A stretch of 64,000 nucleotides of DNA from Hydrococcus rivularis NIES-593 (GTDB taxonomy: Bacteria > Cyanobacteriota > Cyanobacteriia > Cyanobacteriales > Microcystaceae): contig NZ_MRCB01000003.1 in NCBI RefSeq assembly GCF_001904635.1, positions 179,958 through 243,957 on the forward strand. Reading direction: 5' to 3'. A model generated the notes under the pieces. It had not been told where the DNA came from. It saw only the letters and a program-made list of their open reading frames with translations, and did not search any database. How positions within the stretch are numbered: the first letter of the stretch is position 1; each line of letters begins with the position of its first letter. Below, one piece after another: positions 10,190-20,333 of this stretch. Made by a program: the position numbers and the translations under genes.

Positions 10190-11014
10190 CTAAATCCATT
10201 CAAGTGGATCGAATTTATAGTAATGTTTTAGTTCGGCATAAAGTTCGGGGTGTTTCTGTTTCATTTGTTGAGGTTTTTCAAAGAAAGTTTCTGTCGCAAC
10301 TGCAAAAAATTCTGCTGGGTTAGTTGCGCCATATGCATCGATCGCTGTCCTCAAACCTAATTCGATATCGCTGCACAATTGCTTGTATTCTCTTTCAAAA
10401 ACACGCGCCCAAGTCATATAATCCGATTGGCGATCGAGAAGGGGTACGCCATTTAAACTTCCATCCTCTCCATCTAGCTGATGAGCAAATTCGTGAAGGA
10501 TAACGTTATGTCCGTCTTGCCAATTTTTTGTATCGTATTTTATCTGTTCCCAGGAAAGGACAATTCGATCTCTATACCAAGATTCACCGAGTCTAATTTC
10601 TTGCTTTTCTTCTACTAAGTAATCGCTAATAGGAGTTGTTGTTTTTACAATATATGCACCTGGATAAACGAGAATTGACTTAAGTTTTGGATAATAATTT
10701 CCTTTTTGATTGAGTAAGAGAAGGCAAGCTTGAGCAGCAATAGTCAGTTTAATTTCATCAGTTATCTGTAATCCTCCACAGCCTAGAAATTGTTTCTCGG
10801 CTAAAAAAACGTTTATGTGTCCATGAAGTTGTTGCTGTAAGGAACGTGGAAGGGTTTGATAGCAAGGAATATTTTGCTCGATGATTGCTCTCCAATGTAA
10901 TGGGAAAAATTTATTTTTTAAGCGATCGCGTCTAATTTCTCTCAGAATAGGTCTGAGCCAAATTAAAGCAACAACGATCGCAACGATTAAAAAGACAATT
11001 ATAGCATTTAGCAT
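10190..11014 (-). CDS. M90-family (MtfA-like) zinc metallopeptidase, membrane-anchored
   Basis: A 274-residue protein of the MtfA/M90 peptidase family. Residues 1-20 form a hydrophobic anchor (MLNAIIVFLIVAIVVALIWL). The catalytic HExxH motif is present in ILHEFAHQLDGEDG at about residue 175, followed by the family's Asp-Gly residues, and a downstream Glu in NPAEFFAVATETFFEKP is the likely third zinc ligand. E. coli MtfA is a cytosolic peptidase that binds the regulator Mlc. No Mlc or PTS gene is seen here, so that role cannot be carried over. The N-terminal anchor suggests a cytoplasmic-face membrane enzyme. Confidence 0.8.
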   Translation of the reverse strand: MLNAIIVFLIVAIVVALIWLRPILREIRRDRLKNKFFPLHWRAIIEQNIPCYQTLPRSLQQQLHGHINVFLAEKQFLGCGGLQITDEIKLTIAAQACLLLLNQKGNYYPKLKSILVYPGAYIVKTTTPISDYLVEEKQEIRLGESWYRDRIVLSWEQIKYDTKNWQDGHNVILHEFAHQLDGEDGSLNGVPLLDRQSDYMTWARVFEREYKQLCSDIELGLRTAIDAYGATNPAEFFAVATETFFEKPQQMKQKHPELYAELKHYYKFDPLEWI

Positions 11015-11172
11015 TCAACATTAATTTGATTTAATTGCATAGCATAACTATAAATAGAAAATTTTTTGTAATAATTAAATTAAAATATTTTTCTCATGCC
11101 GCTACTATCCATTAAGAGCTAAGATTGAATATATCTTTAAAGCTTTAACCACTAGCAGTTAAGACCGATTAC

Positions 11173-12576
11173 ATGAGTAAAGGAACGTTATTTGATAAGG
11201 TTTGGGAAGCACACGCCGTTAAAATTTTGCCTTCAGGTCAGACTCAGTTATTTATTGGCTTGCACTTAATCCACGAAGTCACCAGTCCCCAAGCTTTTTC
11301 CATGCTGCGCGCTCGCGGACTAAAAGTATTGTATCCAGAACGCACCGTCGCTACAGTCGATCATATCGTTCCGACAGAAAACCAAGCCCGTCCCTTTCTA
11401 GACGATCTCGCCGAAGAAATGATGGTGGCGATCGAAAAAAATGCCAAAGACTACGGAATTCGCTTCTATAATATCGGTTCGGGAAATCAAGGGATCGTCC
11501 ACGTCATCGCACCAGAACAAGGATTGACCCAACCCGGAATGACGATCGCTTGCGGCGACTCTCACACGTCTACGCACGGCGCATTCGGCGCGATCGCGTT
11601 TGGGATCGGCACATCTCAAGTCCGCGATGTCCTAGCCTCCCAAACTCTAGCGCTATCGAAACTAAAAGTTCGTAAAATTGAAGTTAACGGCACTTTAGCA
11701 CCAGGCGTTTATGCCAAAGATGTTATCTTGCACATCATTCGCAAGCTAGGGGTGAAAGGCGGAGTCGGCTACGCCTACGAATATGCTGGCACGACTTTCG
11801 AGCAAATGTCGATGGAAGAGAGAATGACCGTTTGCAATATGTCCATCGAAGGCGGCGCCAGATGCGGCTATATCAATCCCGATGAAGTGACGTTTGAATA
11901 TTTAAAGGGAAGAGACTTTGCACCCAAAGGCGCAGACTGGGATAAAGCCGTCGAATGGTGGAAAAGTATTCGCAGCGACGACGATGCGGTTTATGACGAT
12001 CTCGTTACTTTTGATGCGTCTGAGATCGAACCGACGGTAACTTGGGGAATTACGCCGGGTCAAGGCATTGGGGTCAGCGAATCGATTCCCACTCCTGAAA
12101 TGTTAGCAGAAAGCGATCGCGCGATCGCTCAAGAAGCCTATAGCTACATGAAATTAACGCCCGGACAGCCAATTAAAGGCACCAAAGTGAATGTCTGCTT
12201 CATCGGTAGCTGCACCAACGGACGCATTAGCGACCTGCGCGAAGCAGCTAAATTCGCTAAAGGAAAACGCGTGGCAGAGGGCGTTAAAGCATTCGTCGTT
12301 CCAGGTTCGGAACGGGTGAAAAAGCAGGCGGAGGCGGAAGGATTGGATAAAATCTTCCTGCAAGCAGGGTTTGAATGGCGAGAAGCGGGATGTTCGATGT
12401 GTCTGGCGATGAATCCCGACAAACTCCAAGGCGATCAAATCAGTGCTTCTTCATCTAACCGCAATTTTAAAGGTCGTCAGGGTTCGGCAACGGGACGCAC
12501 CTTACTGATGAGTCCGGCAATGGTGGTTGCCGCTGCTGTTAAAGGGGAAGTGGCTGACGTGCGAGAGTTGATTTGA
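11173..12576 (+). CDS. leuC: 3-isopropylmalate dehydratase large subunit
   Basis: A 467-residue aconitase-superfamily enzyme that, with LeuD, isomerises 2-isopropylmalate to 3-isopropylmalate in leucine biosynthesis. The three [4Fe-4S] cysteines are at 347 (FIGSCTNGR), 407 and 410 ([10 protein letters not shown]), exactly where the family has them. The N-terminus [14 protein letters not shown] and the motif [15 protein letters not shown] are canonical. The length is that of a bacterial LeuC. No leuD is next to it, since the following gene is convergent, so the small subunit must be elsewhere. Nothing in the sequence suggests a leucine attenuator upstream. Confidence 0.97.
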   Translation: MSKGTLFDKVWEAHAVKILPSGQTQLFIGLHLIHEVTSPQAFSMLRARGLKVLYPERTVATVDHIVPTENQARPFLDDLAEEMMVAIEKNAKDYGIRFYNIGSGNQGIVHVIAPEQGLTQPGMTIACGDSHTSTHGAFGAIAFGIGTSQVRDVLASQTLALSKLKVRKIEVNGTLAPGVYAKDVILHIIRKLGVKGGVGYAYEYAGTTFEQMSMEERMTVCNMSIEGGARCGYINPDEVTFEYLKGRDFAPKGADWDKAVEWWKSIRSDDDAVYDDLVTFDASEIEPTVTWGITPGQGIGVSESIPTPEMLAESDRAIAQEAYSYMKLTPGQPIKGTKVNVCFIGSCTNGRISDLREAAKFAKGKRVAEGVKAFVVPGSERVKKQAEAEGLDKIFLQAGFEWREAGCSMCLAMNPDKLQGDQISASSSNRNFKGRQGSATGRTLLMSPAMVVAAAVKGEVADVRELI

Positions 12577-12577
12577 T

Positions 12578-13582
12578 TTAATTGTCACGATTGTCTTGGG
12601 ACGAGTAAAACTCTAGTTTGCTGCGATCGATGAGATTGGGAAATTCTTGGACGATCGCAGAGCAGGACTCGACGAAGTTATTGACCCATCTATAGCCATA
12701 CTTTAATTGGGCAAAAGTCAGAGGCTCTGTCGTACTGCCAGAAAACGAAATCTGACCGGAAGAACTAACCCGAAACTTTTGGTGGAGCCACTCAAATTCG
12801 GGACGGGAAGACTCCCAATATCTCGCTGTCATTTTAGGGCCGATGTAACGACTAGCAGATTCGCTCAGATGCTTGAAAGCGCTTAGAAGTTCTTCGAGAG
12901 TCGTCTTTTGGACTTTCCGCAATCCCGCACCAACGGGGTCAAAAGAAGTATCGAAATTCGTTTTATCGGTGTAGTAACCGCCGTGAAAATTGGCTCCTCT
13001 CAAGCTGGCTCCACTGAAAAACGCTCCTATCAAACTAGCTTCTTCTAGATTAGCTTTTTGGATGTTGGCTTGGATCAAGTAAGCGCTATCTAGATAGGCA
13101 TTGCTGAGATTGGCGTATCCCAAATCGGCTTCGTTCAAATGAGCGCCAATTAAATGCGCTTCTTTTAAATTAGCCCGACTCATCAACGCCTTAGTCAAAA
13201 AAGCGCCTTCGAGGTGTGCTTGCTCTAAAGAGGCTCTAGTTAGATTGGCTTCTTTTAAGTTAGCTTTTCCCAAACGAGCGCCTTGTAAATTAACTCGACT
13301 TAAATTGGCTTTGTAAAGATCGGCTCCATCGAGACAAGCGTCTCTCAAGTCAGCACTACTCAAATCTGTTTCTCTGAGATTGGCATAACTGAGATCGGCT
13401 CCTCTGAGGTCGATCTGTACTAGATTTGCACCTTTGAGATCGACTTTTTTAAGCTGTACCTGTCTAAATTTTCTTTCCCCCGCTGCGTACCTCTCTAGGA
13501 GATGGGCGGCAGTCAGTGGCGTTTTGGTTTCAGATTGGTTGCCAAGAGTTAAATTATCTGTTGCGTTTGACTGACTTGTCAT
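12578..13582 (-). CDS. Pentapeptide-repeat protein
   Basis: A pentapeptide-repeat protein whose middle part (about residues 40-210) is an almost unbroken series of A(D/N)Lxx repeats such as GADLSYANLRETDLSSADL. This predicts a right-handed quadrilateral beta-helix. The C-terminal 120 residues are non-repetitive and contain Trp- and Tyr-rich stretches. I prefer the start at the ATG on 13580-13582 (MTSQSNATDN); an upstream in-frame ATG at 13642 would add 20 poorly coding residues. The stop lies one base past the convergent leuC stop. Family members have many roles and none can be inferred from context. Confidence 0.88.
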   Translation of the reverse strand: MTSQSNATDNLTLGNQSETKTPLTAAHLLERYAAGERKFRQVQLKKVDLKGANLVQIDLRGADLSYANLRETDLSSADLRDACLDGADLYKANLSRVNLQGARLGKANLKEANLTRASLEQAHLEGAFLTKALMSRANLKEAHLIGAHLNEADLGYANLSNAYLDSAYLIQANIQKANLEEASLIGAFFSGASLRGANFHGGYYTDKTNFDTSFDPVGAGLRKVQKTTLEELLSAFKHLSESASRYIGPKMTARYWESSRPEFEWLHQKFRVSSSGQISFSGSTTEPLTFAQLKYGYRWVNNFVESCSAIVQEFPNLIDRSKLEFYSSQDNRDN

Positions 13583-13806
13583 GATAGAGCGATCGCTGTT
13601 TGGTTTCTTATCGAGATTTCTATTAATCCTAAGCGTTCCCAATTTACGCGCTTGGCGTTACATCTGGGTCATAAAAATTTTCAACTTCTTAGTTAGTGGT
13701 TAGTGGTTAGTAGTGACTTCTTTCTAATTCCGACTTCTGCCTTCCGACTGCCGTCCTTAGAGGTGTCCCCTTGCACTAGACTGAATATCTCATCGACAAT
13801 AAAACT

Positions 13807-16104
13807 ATGTCCGAGATTTCTTTTCGCGATCGCTTAGAGAGATTGCCACTGATTCTGGCAGGTCCGATCTTGCAACATACCTCGTCAGAGTCGGTGACGG
13901 TTTGGGTTGCCCTTAAAGAACCGCGTCGGGTTGCGATCGAGGTGTACGAGACTGCTGACAGTGGGAATGTCGTCGGTGCGTTAGCAATGGCTGGAGAGCG
14001 GACGACGGTTGCCCTCGGTCGGTATCTACACATAGTTGCAGTAACGGCTCAATCGCAGAACGGCGATTTCTTGCGATCGGGACAAATCTATGCTTATGAC
14101 TTAAGCTTTACTGGGACGGAAGGCGATCGACAAACCTTGCAGCAAGTGCTAACTTCTCCGAGTTTGTCTTTAGTTCCGATTAGCTATTTCCCACATCAAC
14201 TGCCCACGTTCGCCTTACCGCCTGAAGACCTAGATCGATTGCAGATCGTGTATGGATCTTGTCGTAAACCTCATGGCAAAGGTTACGATGCGCTGCCCAT
14301 TTTGGATAGTTTGCTCGAACACAATGCAGCCTTACCCGATTTTAGACCCCATCAACTTTTTCTGACAGGCGATCAGATTTATGGCGACGATGTTGCCGAT
14401 CCCTTGCTGTATGCGCTGACTGAAGTTGGCGACCTTTTACTCGGTTGGCAGGAACAACTGCCATTACTGCCATCGTCAAAAGTCTCTCATCTAACCTCAA
14501 AGCAGTTAAAGCCGGGACAGCGCAGTAAAATTGCATGCGAGCAAGCAGGATTTACCGCAGGGATTCGCGACAAAGCAGAATTGGCTAAAAGTCATTTGTT
14601 TGGATTGGGAGAGTATTACGCCATTTATCTGTTCGCCTGGTCCCAGGTTTTTTGGTTGGAGCCATTTCCTAAAGGGCGCGAGATTTGTCAGGATCGACAA
14701 GCAGCTAAGCAATGGGATCGGGAATTGAAAGACTTGCAGCAGTTTGCTAGCACGATCTGGAAAGTACGACGGGCGCTTGCCAACGTTCCCAGATACACTA
14801 TCTTTGACGACCACGATATCAGCGATGATTGGTATTTGAATCAAGCGTGGTGCCTGCGGGTATTGGGAAAACCGCTAGGGCGGCGTGTAGTTCAAAACGC
14901 TTTATTGGCTTATGCCGTCTTTCAAGGGTGGGGAAATACGCCAGAGCAATTTCAAGATGGGCAATCGGGAGCCAAACTCCTGGAAGCAGCGAGCAAGTGG
15001 TCGGCATCGGCGGGAGGGGATAAGACAGCAGAGGAGGCGATCGCGTGCTATCTTGGTTTACCCGAATCCGATCCGCTGACAAGTCTTCCCAAAATGCGTT
15101 TGGACGGACAGTTTTTGGTGTTAGACCGCTCGCCAGAAGCCCTTAGATGGCATTATACAGTTAGAGGCGGCAGCCATGAGGTTATCGTTCTGGATACTCG
15201 TACTTGGCGCGGCTACCCAGCCGATCGCGACCCCATTGCTCCGCCAGCCTTACTCTGTCCGAGTGCCTTCGAGCGGCAACTGCGATCGGTATTGCAGCAA
15301 GCGCGATCGAACATTAAAGCGACTCTAGTTATTTCGCCAACTAATATATTTACCTTGCAGGCGATCGCTGGCATTCAACAATGGTATTTAAAGCAGGGCA
15401 AAGTTTTTAATGCCGATGTAGGGGATGGCTGGAATATGAACGCCTCTGGCTTAGCTGCGTTTTTAGCTACGCTTTTTGAAGGACGCGATCGCGTTATTAT
15501 TCTTTCTGGCGACATTCACTACAGCGCCACGGCACGTTTGGATTATTGGTCGCGCCGCCCTTCCGATTCAGTCGTCTCAGACTCCGAAAAGTCTTTCAAG
15601 CCGCATCTTTTAACTCAGTTCACTTCAAGCGCCCTGAAAAATTCAGAGTTGATGACTCAACTCATTCATACTAAAGCGAAGTCAATTTTGATGCCAGAGC
15701 GTCGGCGCTTTTGGATTGGCTGGACGAATCTGCCAGAAATGATTGAGGTTAGGCATACAGATCGCTCGTTGCCAGATTGGAAATGTTCCCTTGAATGGAT
15801 TCCCCGTCAACCCATACAAATCCCTGAGTGGGGAAAAAACGTTCCTTGGCTTAGGGGGCAACAGAAACCGAATTGGCTGTATAACTTTGTTAAGTGGCTA
15901 TGGCAGAATCGCTGGTTTCAAGAGGGCAAAGAAGTAGTCGGCACGAACAATCTAGGACTCATCCATTTCGATTGGTATGGTAATCCTAGTGAAAATGCAG
16001 CTATTCAGGATATTTACTGGTATACTTCCTGGGGTAAACCTCGCGTTGGCTTTAGTCGCTTTCGGGCATCGCTGCACCTGCGTCAGTTGCCAAAGAATAT
16101 TTAA
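13807..16104 (+). CDS. PhoD-like metallophosphatase
   Basis: A 765-residue protein of the PhoD/alkaline phosphatase D superfamily. The N-terminal 110 residues (GPILQHTSSESVTVWVALKE) form the Fn3-like domain that precedes the phosphatase in this family. Metal-binding motifs are visible: the SCR motif in VYGSCRKPHGKG, FLTGDQIYGDD, FDDHDISDDW, and LSGDIHYSAT near residue 565. No signal peptide or Tat motif (RRxFLK) is seen, so it may be cytoplasmic, unlike secreted PhoD. Substrate unknown; phosphodiesters are likely. The neighbours give no pathway and no Pho box was recognised upstream. Confidence 0.85.
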   Translation: MSEISFRDRLERLPLILAGPILQHTSSESVTVWVALKEPRRVAIEVYETADSGNVVGALAMAGERTTVALGRYLHIVAVTAQSQNGDFLRSGQIYAYDLSFTGTEGDRQTLQQVLTSPSLSLVPISYFPHQLPTFALPPEDLDRLQIVYGSCRKPHGKGYDALPILDSLLEHNAALPDFRPHQLFLTGDQIYGDDVADPLLYALTEVGDLLLGWQEQLPLLPSSKVSHLTSKQLKPGQRSKIACEQAGFTAGIRDKAELAKSHLFGLGEYYAIYLFAWSQVFWLEPFPKGREICQDRQAAKQWDRELKDLQQFASTIWKVRRALANVPRYTIFDDHDISDDWYLNQAWCLRVLGKPLGRRVVQNALLAYAVFQGWGNTPEQFQDGQSGAKLLEAASKWSASAGGDKTAEEAIACYLGLPESDPLTSLPKMRLDGQFLVLDRSPEALRWHYTVRGGSHEVIVLDTRTWRGYPADRDPIAPPALLCPSAFERQLRSVLQQARSNIKATLVISPTNIFTLQAIAGIQQWYLKQGKVFNADVGDGWNMNASGLAAFLATLFEGRDRVIILSGDIHYSATARLDYWSRRPSDSVVSDSEKSFKPHLLTQFTSSALKNSELMTQLIHTKAKSILMPERRRFWIGWTNLPEMIEVRHTDRSLPDWKCSLEWIPRQPIQIPEWGKNVPWLRGQQKPNWLYNFVKWLWQNRWFQEGKEVVGTNNLGLIHFDWYGNPSENAAIQDIYWYTSWGKPRVGFSRFRASLHLRQLPKNI

Positions 16105-16123
16105 ATGTGGTATGCGATCGCTT

Positions 16124-16288
16124 TATATAAATCCGTTTAATTGACCGTAATATTATGTAGTGCAGTGCGCTCATCGTAGCGTGCGCTCGACAAAGCGCAT
16201 ACATCTCGTTCGCTTTTCATGCCTGTTCGAACGCGAGCTAGAAGCTCGCACTACTGGTTATTGTGTTTGTTCAACCGGATCTGATATT
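16124..16288. repeat. MITE-like repeat, ATATCAAATC family, copy B (long payload)
   Basis: The left end reads TATATAAATCCGTTTAATTG and the right end, reverse-complemented, TAATATCAGATCCGGTTGAA, so the two are related inverted termini. The core differs from copies A and C. It is a hairpin-rich payload with a GTAGTGC and GCACTAC pair and GAGCTAGAAGCTC, similar to the small hairpin between nrtB and nrtC. Confidence 0.7.
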
Positions 16289-16392
16289 AAATTAATTTAT
16301 TGGCATTCTTTTCAATAAAAGCATTGTATTATTTAGCTTCCTCCTGTTTTAATTCCTTAGCAAGACCTTCAATTCCTCAGGTCAAATAGATC

Positions 16393-16517
16393 TTATACCA
16401 ATACCAACTTTCAGGTTTTCGCGATCGACGTTCTTCTCCCCTCTCCCTATTTGGGAGAGGGGTTGGGGGTGAGGGCGATCGACTATCTGTGTCATTAATG
16501 AATGAAAAATGGTATTA
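16393..16517. repeat. MITE-like repeat, TAATACCA family, copy 2
   Basis: The element starts with TTATACCAATACCAAC and ends ATGGTATTA. Its body carries the palindrome CCCTCTCCC-TATTT-GGGAGAGGG. It is the near-identical reverse complement of the copy at 8759-8870, and its first 50 bases match the element cut by the right window edge. Confidence 0.82.
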
Positions 16518-16630
16518 GATGCGATCGCCATGACTGTTAGAAAAATTGATAGTCGTAGCACAATCTTACGAGAGTAGAGCATCTTTTTTCTTTTTGTATG
16601 TTGTGCCATTTTTTCTGGCATATGGAGCTT

Positions 16631-17044
16631 TTAATCTTGAAGTCTAGAAGACATCTTCAAAGAGTCAGCCCTTCCATCTAAACTCAATGGTCCCGAACCA
16701 AAGGAAACGACCATTAACAAGCCTCCCAAGATGGCCAAGTTTTTCATGAAATCAATTGTCTGAGTTGGATCGGCAATTGGATTGTGAAAAACAAGGGTGG
16801 CAGGAACTAAGAAAATTATCAGTAAAATAGCCCCAATTTTAGCCTTGTATCCCAGGATTAAAGATATGCCCCCGACAATTTGGAAGGCGATTGTAAAAAT
16901 CAAAACGACAAATGGAATTGGGATTCCTGCTTCAGCCATCTGCTGCTGAGTACTAGCGAAATCAAAGAACGCTTTACCAAATCCAGAGTGAACAAAGATT
17001 ATAGCGAGAAATGTTCTGGCTATCAGGGGAATGAATTTTTGCAT
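16631..17044 (-). CDS. DoxX-family membrane protein
   Basis: A 137-residue integral membrane protein of the DoxX family. The N-terminus has the family motif LIARTFLAIIFVHSGFGKAF, and four helices are predictable (about 8-25, 47-65, 70-86, 104-122). DoxX proteins are small quinone-related or redox-linked membrane proteins whose biochemical role is poorly defined. It lies 24 nt downstream of the RND permease gene on the same strand and could be the last gene of that transcription unit, although no functional link is known to me. Confidence 0.82.
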   Translation of the reverse strand: MQKFIPLIARTFLAIIFVHSGFGKAFFDFASTQQQMAEAGIPIPFVVLIFTIAFQIVGGISLILGYKAKIGAILLIIFLVPATLVFHNPIADPTQTIDFMKNLAILGGLLMVVSFGSGPLSLDGRADSLKMSSRLQD

Positions 17045-17068
17045 TTTTGTTCTCTTTCCTTTGATTGC

Positions 17069-20000
17069 CTAGTTGTCTGCCCGATTAGTCAATGCGATCG
17101 CTTTGCCATTGCCGTCTGCTATTACGGGTTCGGCGATTTCTCCCTTGTTGGGTTTGGATGGCTTGCGACCGGAAAAATCGCCCAGCAGTCCCATCAGTGC
17201 GGGAACGACGGTGGGAGTCAAAATCGTCGAAAAGGCAAGACCGCCCGTGAGGACGATCCCCAACCCTTGATAGAGTTCCGCCCCTTGTCCCGGAACGACG
17301 GCTAGCGGGAGCATTCCTAAGACGCTGGTTCCAGCGGACATAAAGATAGCCCGCAGGCGATCGCGCGTTGCATGATACAAAGAGTCATCGTAATCTTTAC
17401 CTTCCTCTTGAAGCTGCAAGGCTCGGTCTACCAGTAGAATCGCATTATTGACCACCACGCCCGTTAAAATAACGAATCCCAGGGCGGTAATCATATCCAG
17501 AGGGACGATTAAACCGGGAATTCGATTGGCAATCACCAAACTCAACATCGCCCCACTCATCCCCATCGGCACGGTTGCCATGATAACGAAAGGATAAAGG
17601 AAAGAGCGGTAGAGCGCCACCAGCAATAAGTAGGTAATCAGTACCGAAAGCACGAAAGCAGAAGCGAGTTGAGATACCGTTTCAGAGAGGCGATCGGCAG
17701 AACCAGCTAGTTCCAAGCGATATCCTGTCGGTAAATTGGCTCGCAATGGGGCTAACACTTCGTTTTCTGTCTGTTCGACCAGAGTTCCCAGCGGCGCGTC
17801 TGGCGCTAGTGTAGTCGTTAAGGTAATCGATCGCTCTAAATCGACGTGGTTGATAACATCGGGTCCGGTCGTCTCGCGTACTTCTGCCACGTCCGCTAAC
17901 TGTACCTGTCCGCGACTGGTATAGAGAGGGAGTTGGCGCAATTGTTCTGGGGTTTGTACGAAGGTGTTTTTTAACTCCACCGAGACATTTAGTTTTTTCT
18001 TGCCATCGATGTAGTCCGAGGCAAAGCGACCGCCAAGGGCTGCTTCTACCATCGTTCCTACTTCGGCTTCGGATAGACCAACCTCTGCGAGTCTCTCTCG
18101 ATTGGGAATCACCCGAAGTTCTCCCGCACCCGAAGTATAATCGGAGCGAACATTTTGCACGCCAGAGAATGCCCGCAATTTATCGGTAATTTGCTTCTCC
18201 AGCTGACTCAATCTCTCCAAATCTTCGCCTACGATTTGAATTTCAAATTGTTTGCCCGGATCTTGGAAAATCGAGAATCTAGTCGGAAATAGAGTACGAT
18301 AGCCAGGAAAATTATTACTTTGCGATCGCATTCGGTCTACCATATCGGCAAGTCCTTGCGTGGTAGCAAACTCTGGCTTGAGGATGGCGGCAATTCCGCG
18401 CCGTCCCGATCTGTTTATATACATAACGCGATCGACTTCTGGTTGCTCTCTCAAGAATCCTCTGGGACCTTCTGAGAGTCGAATCGCTTCGGGAATGCTA
18501 GTTCCCGGTAAAGGATCTGCCACCCAAAATACGAGGTTCCGGTTTCCTTCGGGCAAGTAGTCGGCAGGAGGCAGCAGGAAAAAGCTAGCCAGCAAAAGCA
18601 TGACTGGAACAGACAAAACCAACAATCGGCGTACCATGCGACCTCGCCCAAGCGACCAACTTACTGTAGAAGCGAGGAAATTTTCTAACTTGCCTTGAAA
18701 CAGTCGAAAAACTGCCGAAGTTTTGGCTACCGACCTCTCAAACCAATTGCCGCCTCGATATTCACCGCCTTCAAACATTTGCATCGCTTCCTCCTCTTTG
18801 AGGAATAAACCGGAGAGCATGGGAACTAGAGTCAGTGCGGCAAATAGAGAGAATAGCGAGGAAGCGGAAAGCGCGATCGCCATATCGGTAAATAACTGAC
18901 CTGCCTCGCCCGTGACGACGACTAGCGGGATAAACACCACCACGTTAGTCAGAGTCGATCCCAACATGGCTCCCCAAACTTCCTGAGTGCCGTCGATCGC
19001 TGCTCGAATCGGTCTTTTGCCTTGCTGCAAGTGGCTGAAAACATTCTCGATGACTACGATCGCGTTATCGACCACCATGCCAACGGCGAACGCCAATCCG
19101 GCCAAACTGATAATGTTGAGCGTCCGCCCTAGGAAGGACATGACGATGAATGCGGTAATCAAAGTCGTCGGGATAGTCAGGGCAACGACTGCCACCGTTC
19201 GCATCGAACCGAGGAAAAGGATAAGTACTGCCGTCGCCAGCAATGCGCCAGTCAGCAAGTTTCCTTCTACCAACGCGATCGACTGCTCGACGTATTCGTT
19301 TTCGTCGTAGTTGTAGACAAAGCGAATGCCTTCTCCCTGTCGGTCAAACTGTTGCTGAAACTCCGATATAATTTCGCGTACTCCCTTCGATACTTCCGGT
19401 ACGTTTGCCCCGACTCGGCGAATAATCCCGATCGCCACCGCAGGTTCTCCATTAAAAATTAGAGCGCTATCCTGGATTGTGCGTCCCATCCGCACCTCTG
19501 CCACATCTCGCAGAAAGACCGTACCCGACTCATCTCGACGCAGGATAAATCCTTCAATTTGTTCCAATTCTTGCGATCGGCTTACAGTACGAACTCGGTA
19601 CTCTCGCCTGCCCAATACCAAAGGACCGCCTCGGATGTCGCGGTTATTCTCTCGCAGAACTCTAACCACGTCGCCAATGGTCAGGTTGCGGTCTGCAATA
19701 GCTCTTGGATCGACTCGTACTTCTACTTCCCGTTCGCGCCCGCCAGGGGTAAGGAACTGTCCTACCCCCTCGACTCGGCGCAATCTGGGGACGATGAGAT
19801 CTTCTACTAGATCGCGGTAGCGATCGGGATCGCTGTTAGTGCCTTCTTTGGGAGCAAGTACTATCCACATCATGGGCGAACTATTGCCGCCTACCAGTTC
19901 GACATCCGATTCGCTGGCTTCTTCGGGGAGATCTTCTACCTGTTGTAATTTATTGAGTATGTCTACTAAGCGCTCGTTGACATCGCTATTCCAGGTAAAT

Positions 20001-20281
20001 TCCAGGGTAATCGCGCTATTACCAGGACGAGAACTGCTGGTGATTTCCTGTACCCCCAGAACTTCCTCCATGCGTTCTTCGATGGGACGGGTAACTAGGT
20101 CTTCGACTTCTGTTGGTCCCGCACCAGGATAGGGCGTAGTAATGGTAATTTCCGGGCGATCGCCCCCCGGTTGCAGTTCCAGTGGCATGTTGAGTAGCGA
20201 AAGAATGCCCAATATAGCTAGCAGGCAGAATAAAACGAAGGTTCCGTGTCGCCAGCGAACGGCAGTTTCAATAAAATTCAT
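17069..20281 (-). CDS. RND-family (HAE1-type) efflux permease
   Basis: A 1070-residue AcrB-type inner-membrane pump. The N-terminal TM1 is followed by the large periplasmic loop (LNMPLELQPGGDRPEITITT). The TM4 proton-relay region reads AVGMVVDNAIVVIENVF, keeping the first of the two acidic residues of AcrB (Asp407) with Asn at the second. The second half repeats the fold, with ILTGVVVNNAILLVDRAL in the equivalent of TM10. It should work as a trimer with the adaptor encoded 52 nt upstream and an outer-membrane TolC-like channel that is not in this window. Substrate cannot be read from sequence; drugs or other amphiphiles are typical of HAE1 and the acidic-helix pattern argues against heavy-metal CusA-type transport. 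Confidence 0.95.
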   Translation of the reverse strand: MNFIETAVRWRHGTFVLFCLLAILGILSLLNMPLELQPGGDRPEITITTPYPGAGPTEVEDLVTRPIEERMEEVLGVQEITSSSRPGNSAITLEFTWNSDVNERLVDILNKLQQVEDLPEEASESDVELVGGNSSPMMWIVLAPKEGTNSDPDRYRDLVEDLIVPRLRRVEGVGQFLTPGGREREVEVRVDPRAIADRNLTIGDVVRVLRENNRDIRGGPLVLGRREYRVRTVSRSQELEQIEGFILRRDESGTVFLRDVAEVRMGRTIQDSALIFNGEPAVAIGIIRRVGANVPEVSKGVREIISEFQQQFDRQGEGIRFVYNYDENEYVEQSIALVEGNLLTGALLATAVLILFLGSMRTVAVVALTIPTTLITAFIVMSFLGRTLNIISLAGLAFAVGMVVDNAIVVIENVFSHLQQGKRPIRAAIDGTQEVWGAMLGSTLTNVVVFIPLVVVTGEAGQLFTDMAIALSASSLFSLFAALTLVPMLSGLFLKEEEAMQMFEGGEYRGGNWFERSVAKTSAVFRLFQGKLENFLASTVSWSLGRGRMVRRLLVLSVPVMLLLASFFLLPPADYLPEGNRNLVFWVADPLPGTSIPEAIRLSEGPRGFLREQPEVDRVMYINRSGRRGIAAILKPEFATTQGLADMVDRMRSQSNNFPGYRTLFPTRFSIFQDPGKQFEIQIVGEDLERLSQLEKQITDKLRAFSGVQNVRSDYTSGAGELRVIPNRERLAEVGLSEAEVGTMVEAALGGRFASDYIDGKKKLNVSVELKNTFVQTPEQLRQLPLYTSRGQVQLADVAEVRETTGPDVINHVDLERSITLTTTLAPDAPLGTLVEQTENEVLAPLRANLPTGYRLELAGSADRLSETVSQLASAFVLSVLITYLLLVALYRSFLYPFVIMATVPMGMSGAMLSLVIANRIPGLIVPLDMITALGFVILTGVVVNNAILLVDRALQLQEEGKDYDDSLYHATRDRLRAIFMSAGTSVLGMLPLAVVPGQGAELYQGLGIVLTGGLAFSTILTPTVVPALMGLLGDFSGRKPSKPNKGEIAEPVIADGNGKAIALTNRADN

Positions 20282-20333
20282 AATGAGTAGGGCAAAAGTT
20301 AAAAGGCAAAAGGCAAAAATGAATTTTTAGATT

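Larger units (their letters stand above)
16105..16630. other. Intergenic region made mostly of two repeat elements
   Basis: About 525 nt between the convergent phosphatase and DoxX genes. It holds one ATATCAGATCC-type element and one TAATACCA-type element, described separately. An open frame across the second repeat translates the C-rich repeat itself, and I do not regard it as a gene. Confidence 0.6.

Noticed and set aside
16382..16621. 79-residue minus-strand open frame
   Set aside because: Half of it translates the TAATACCA-type repeat (PHPQPLSQIGRGEK), which is repeat-derived sequence, and no family is recognised.
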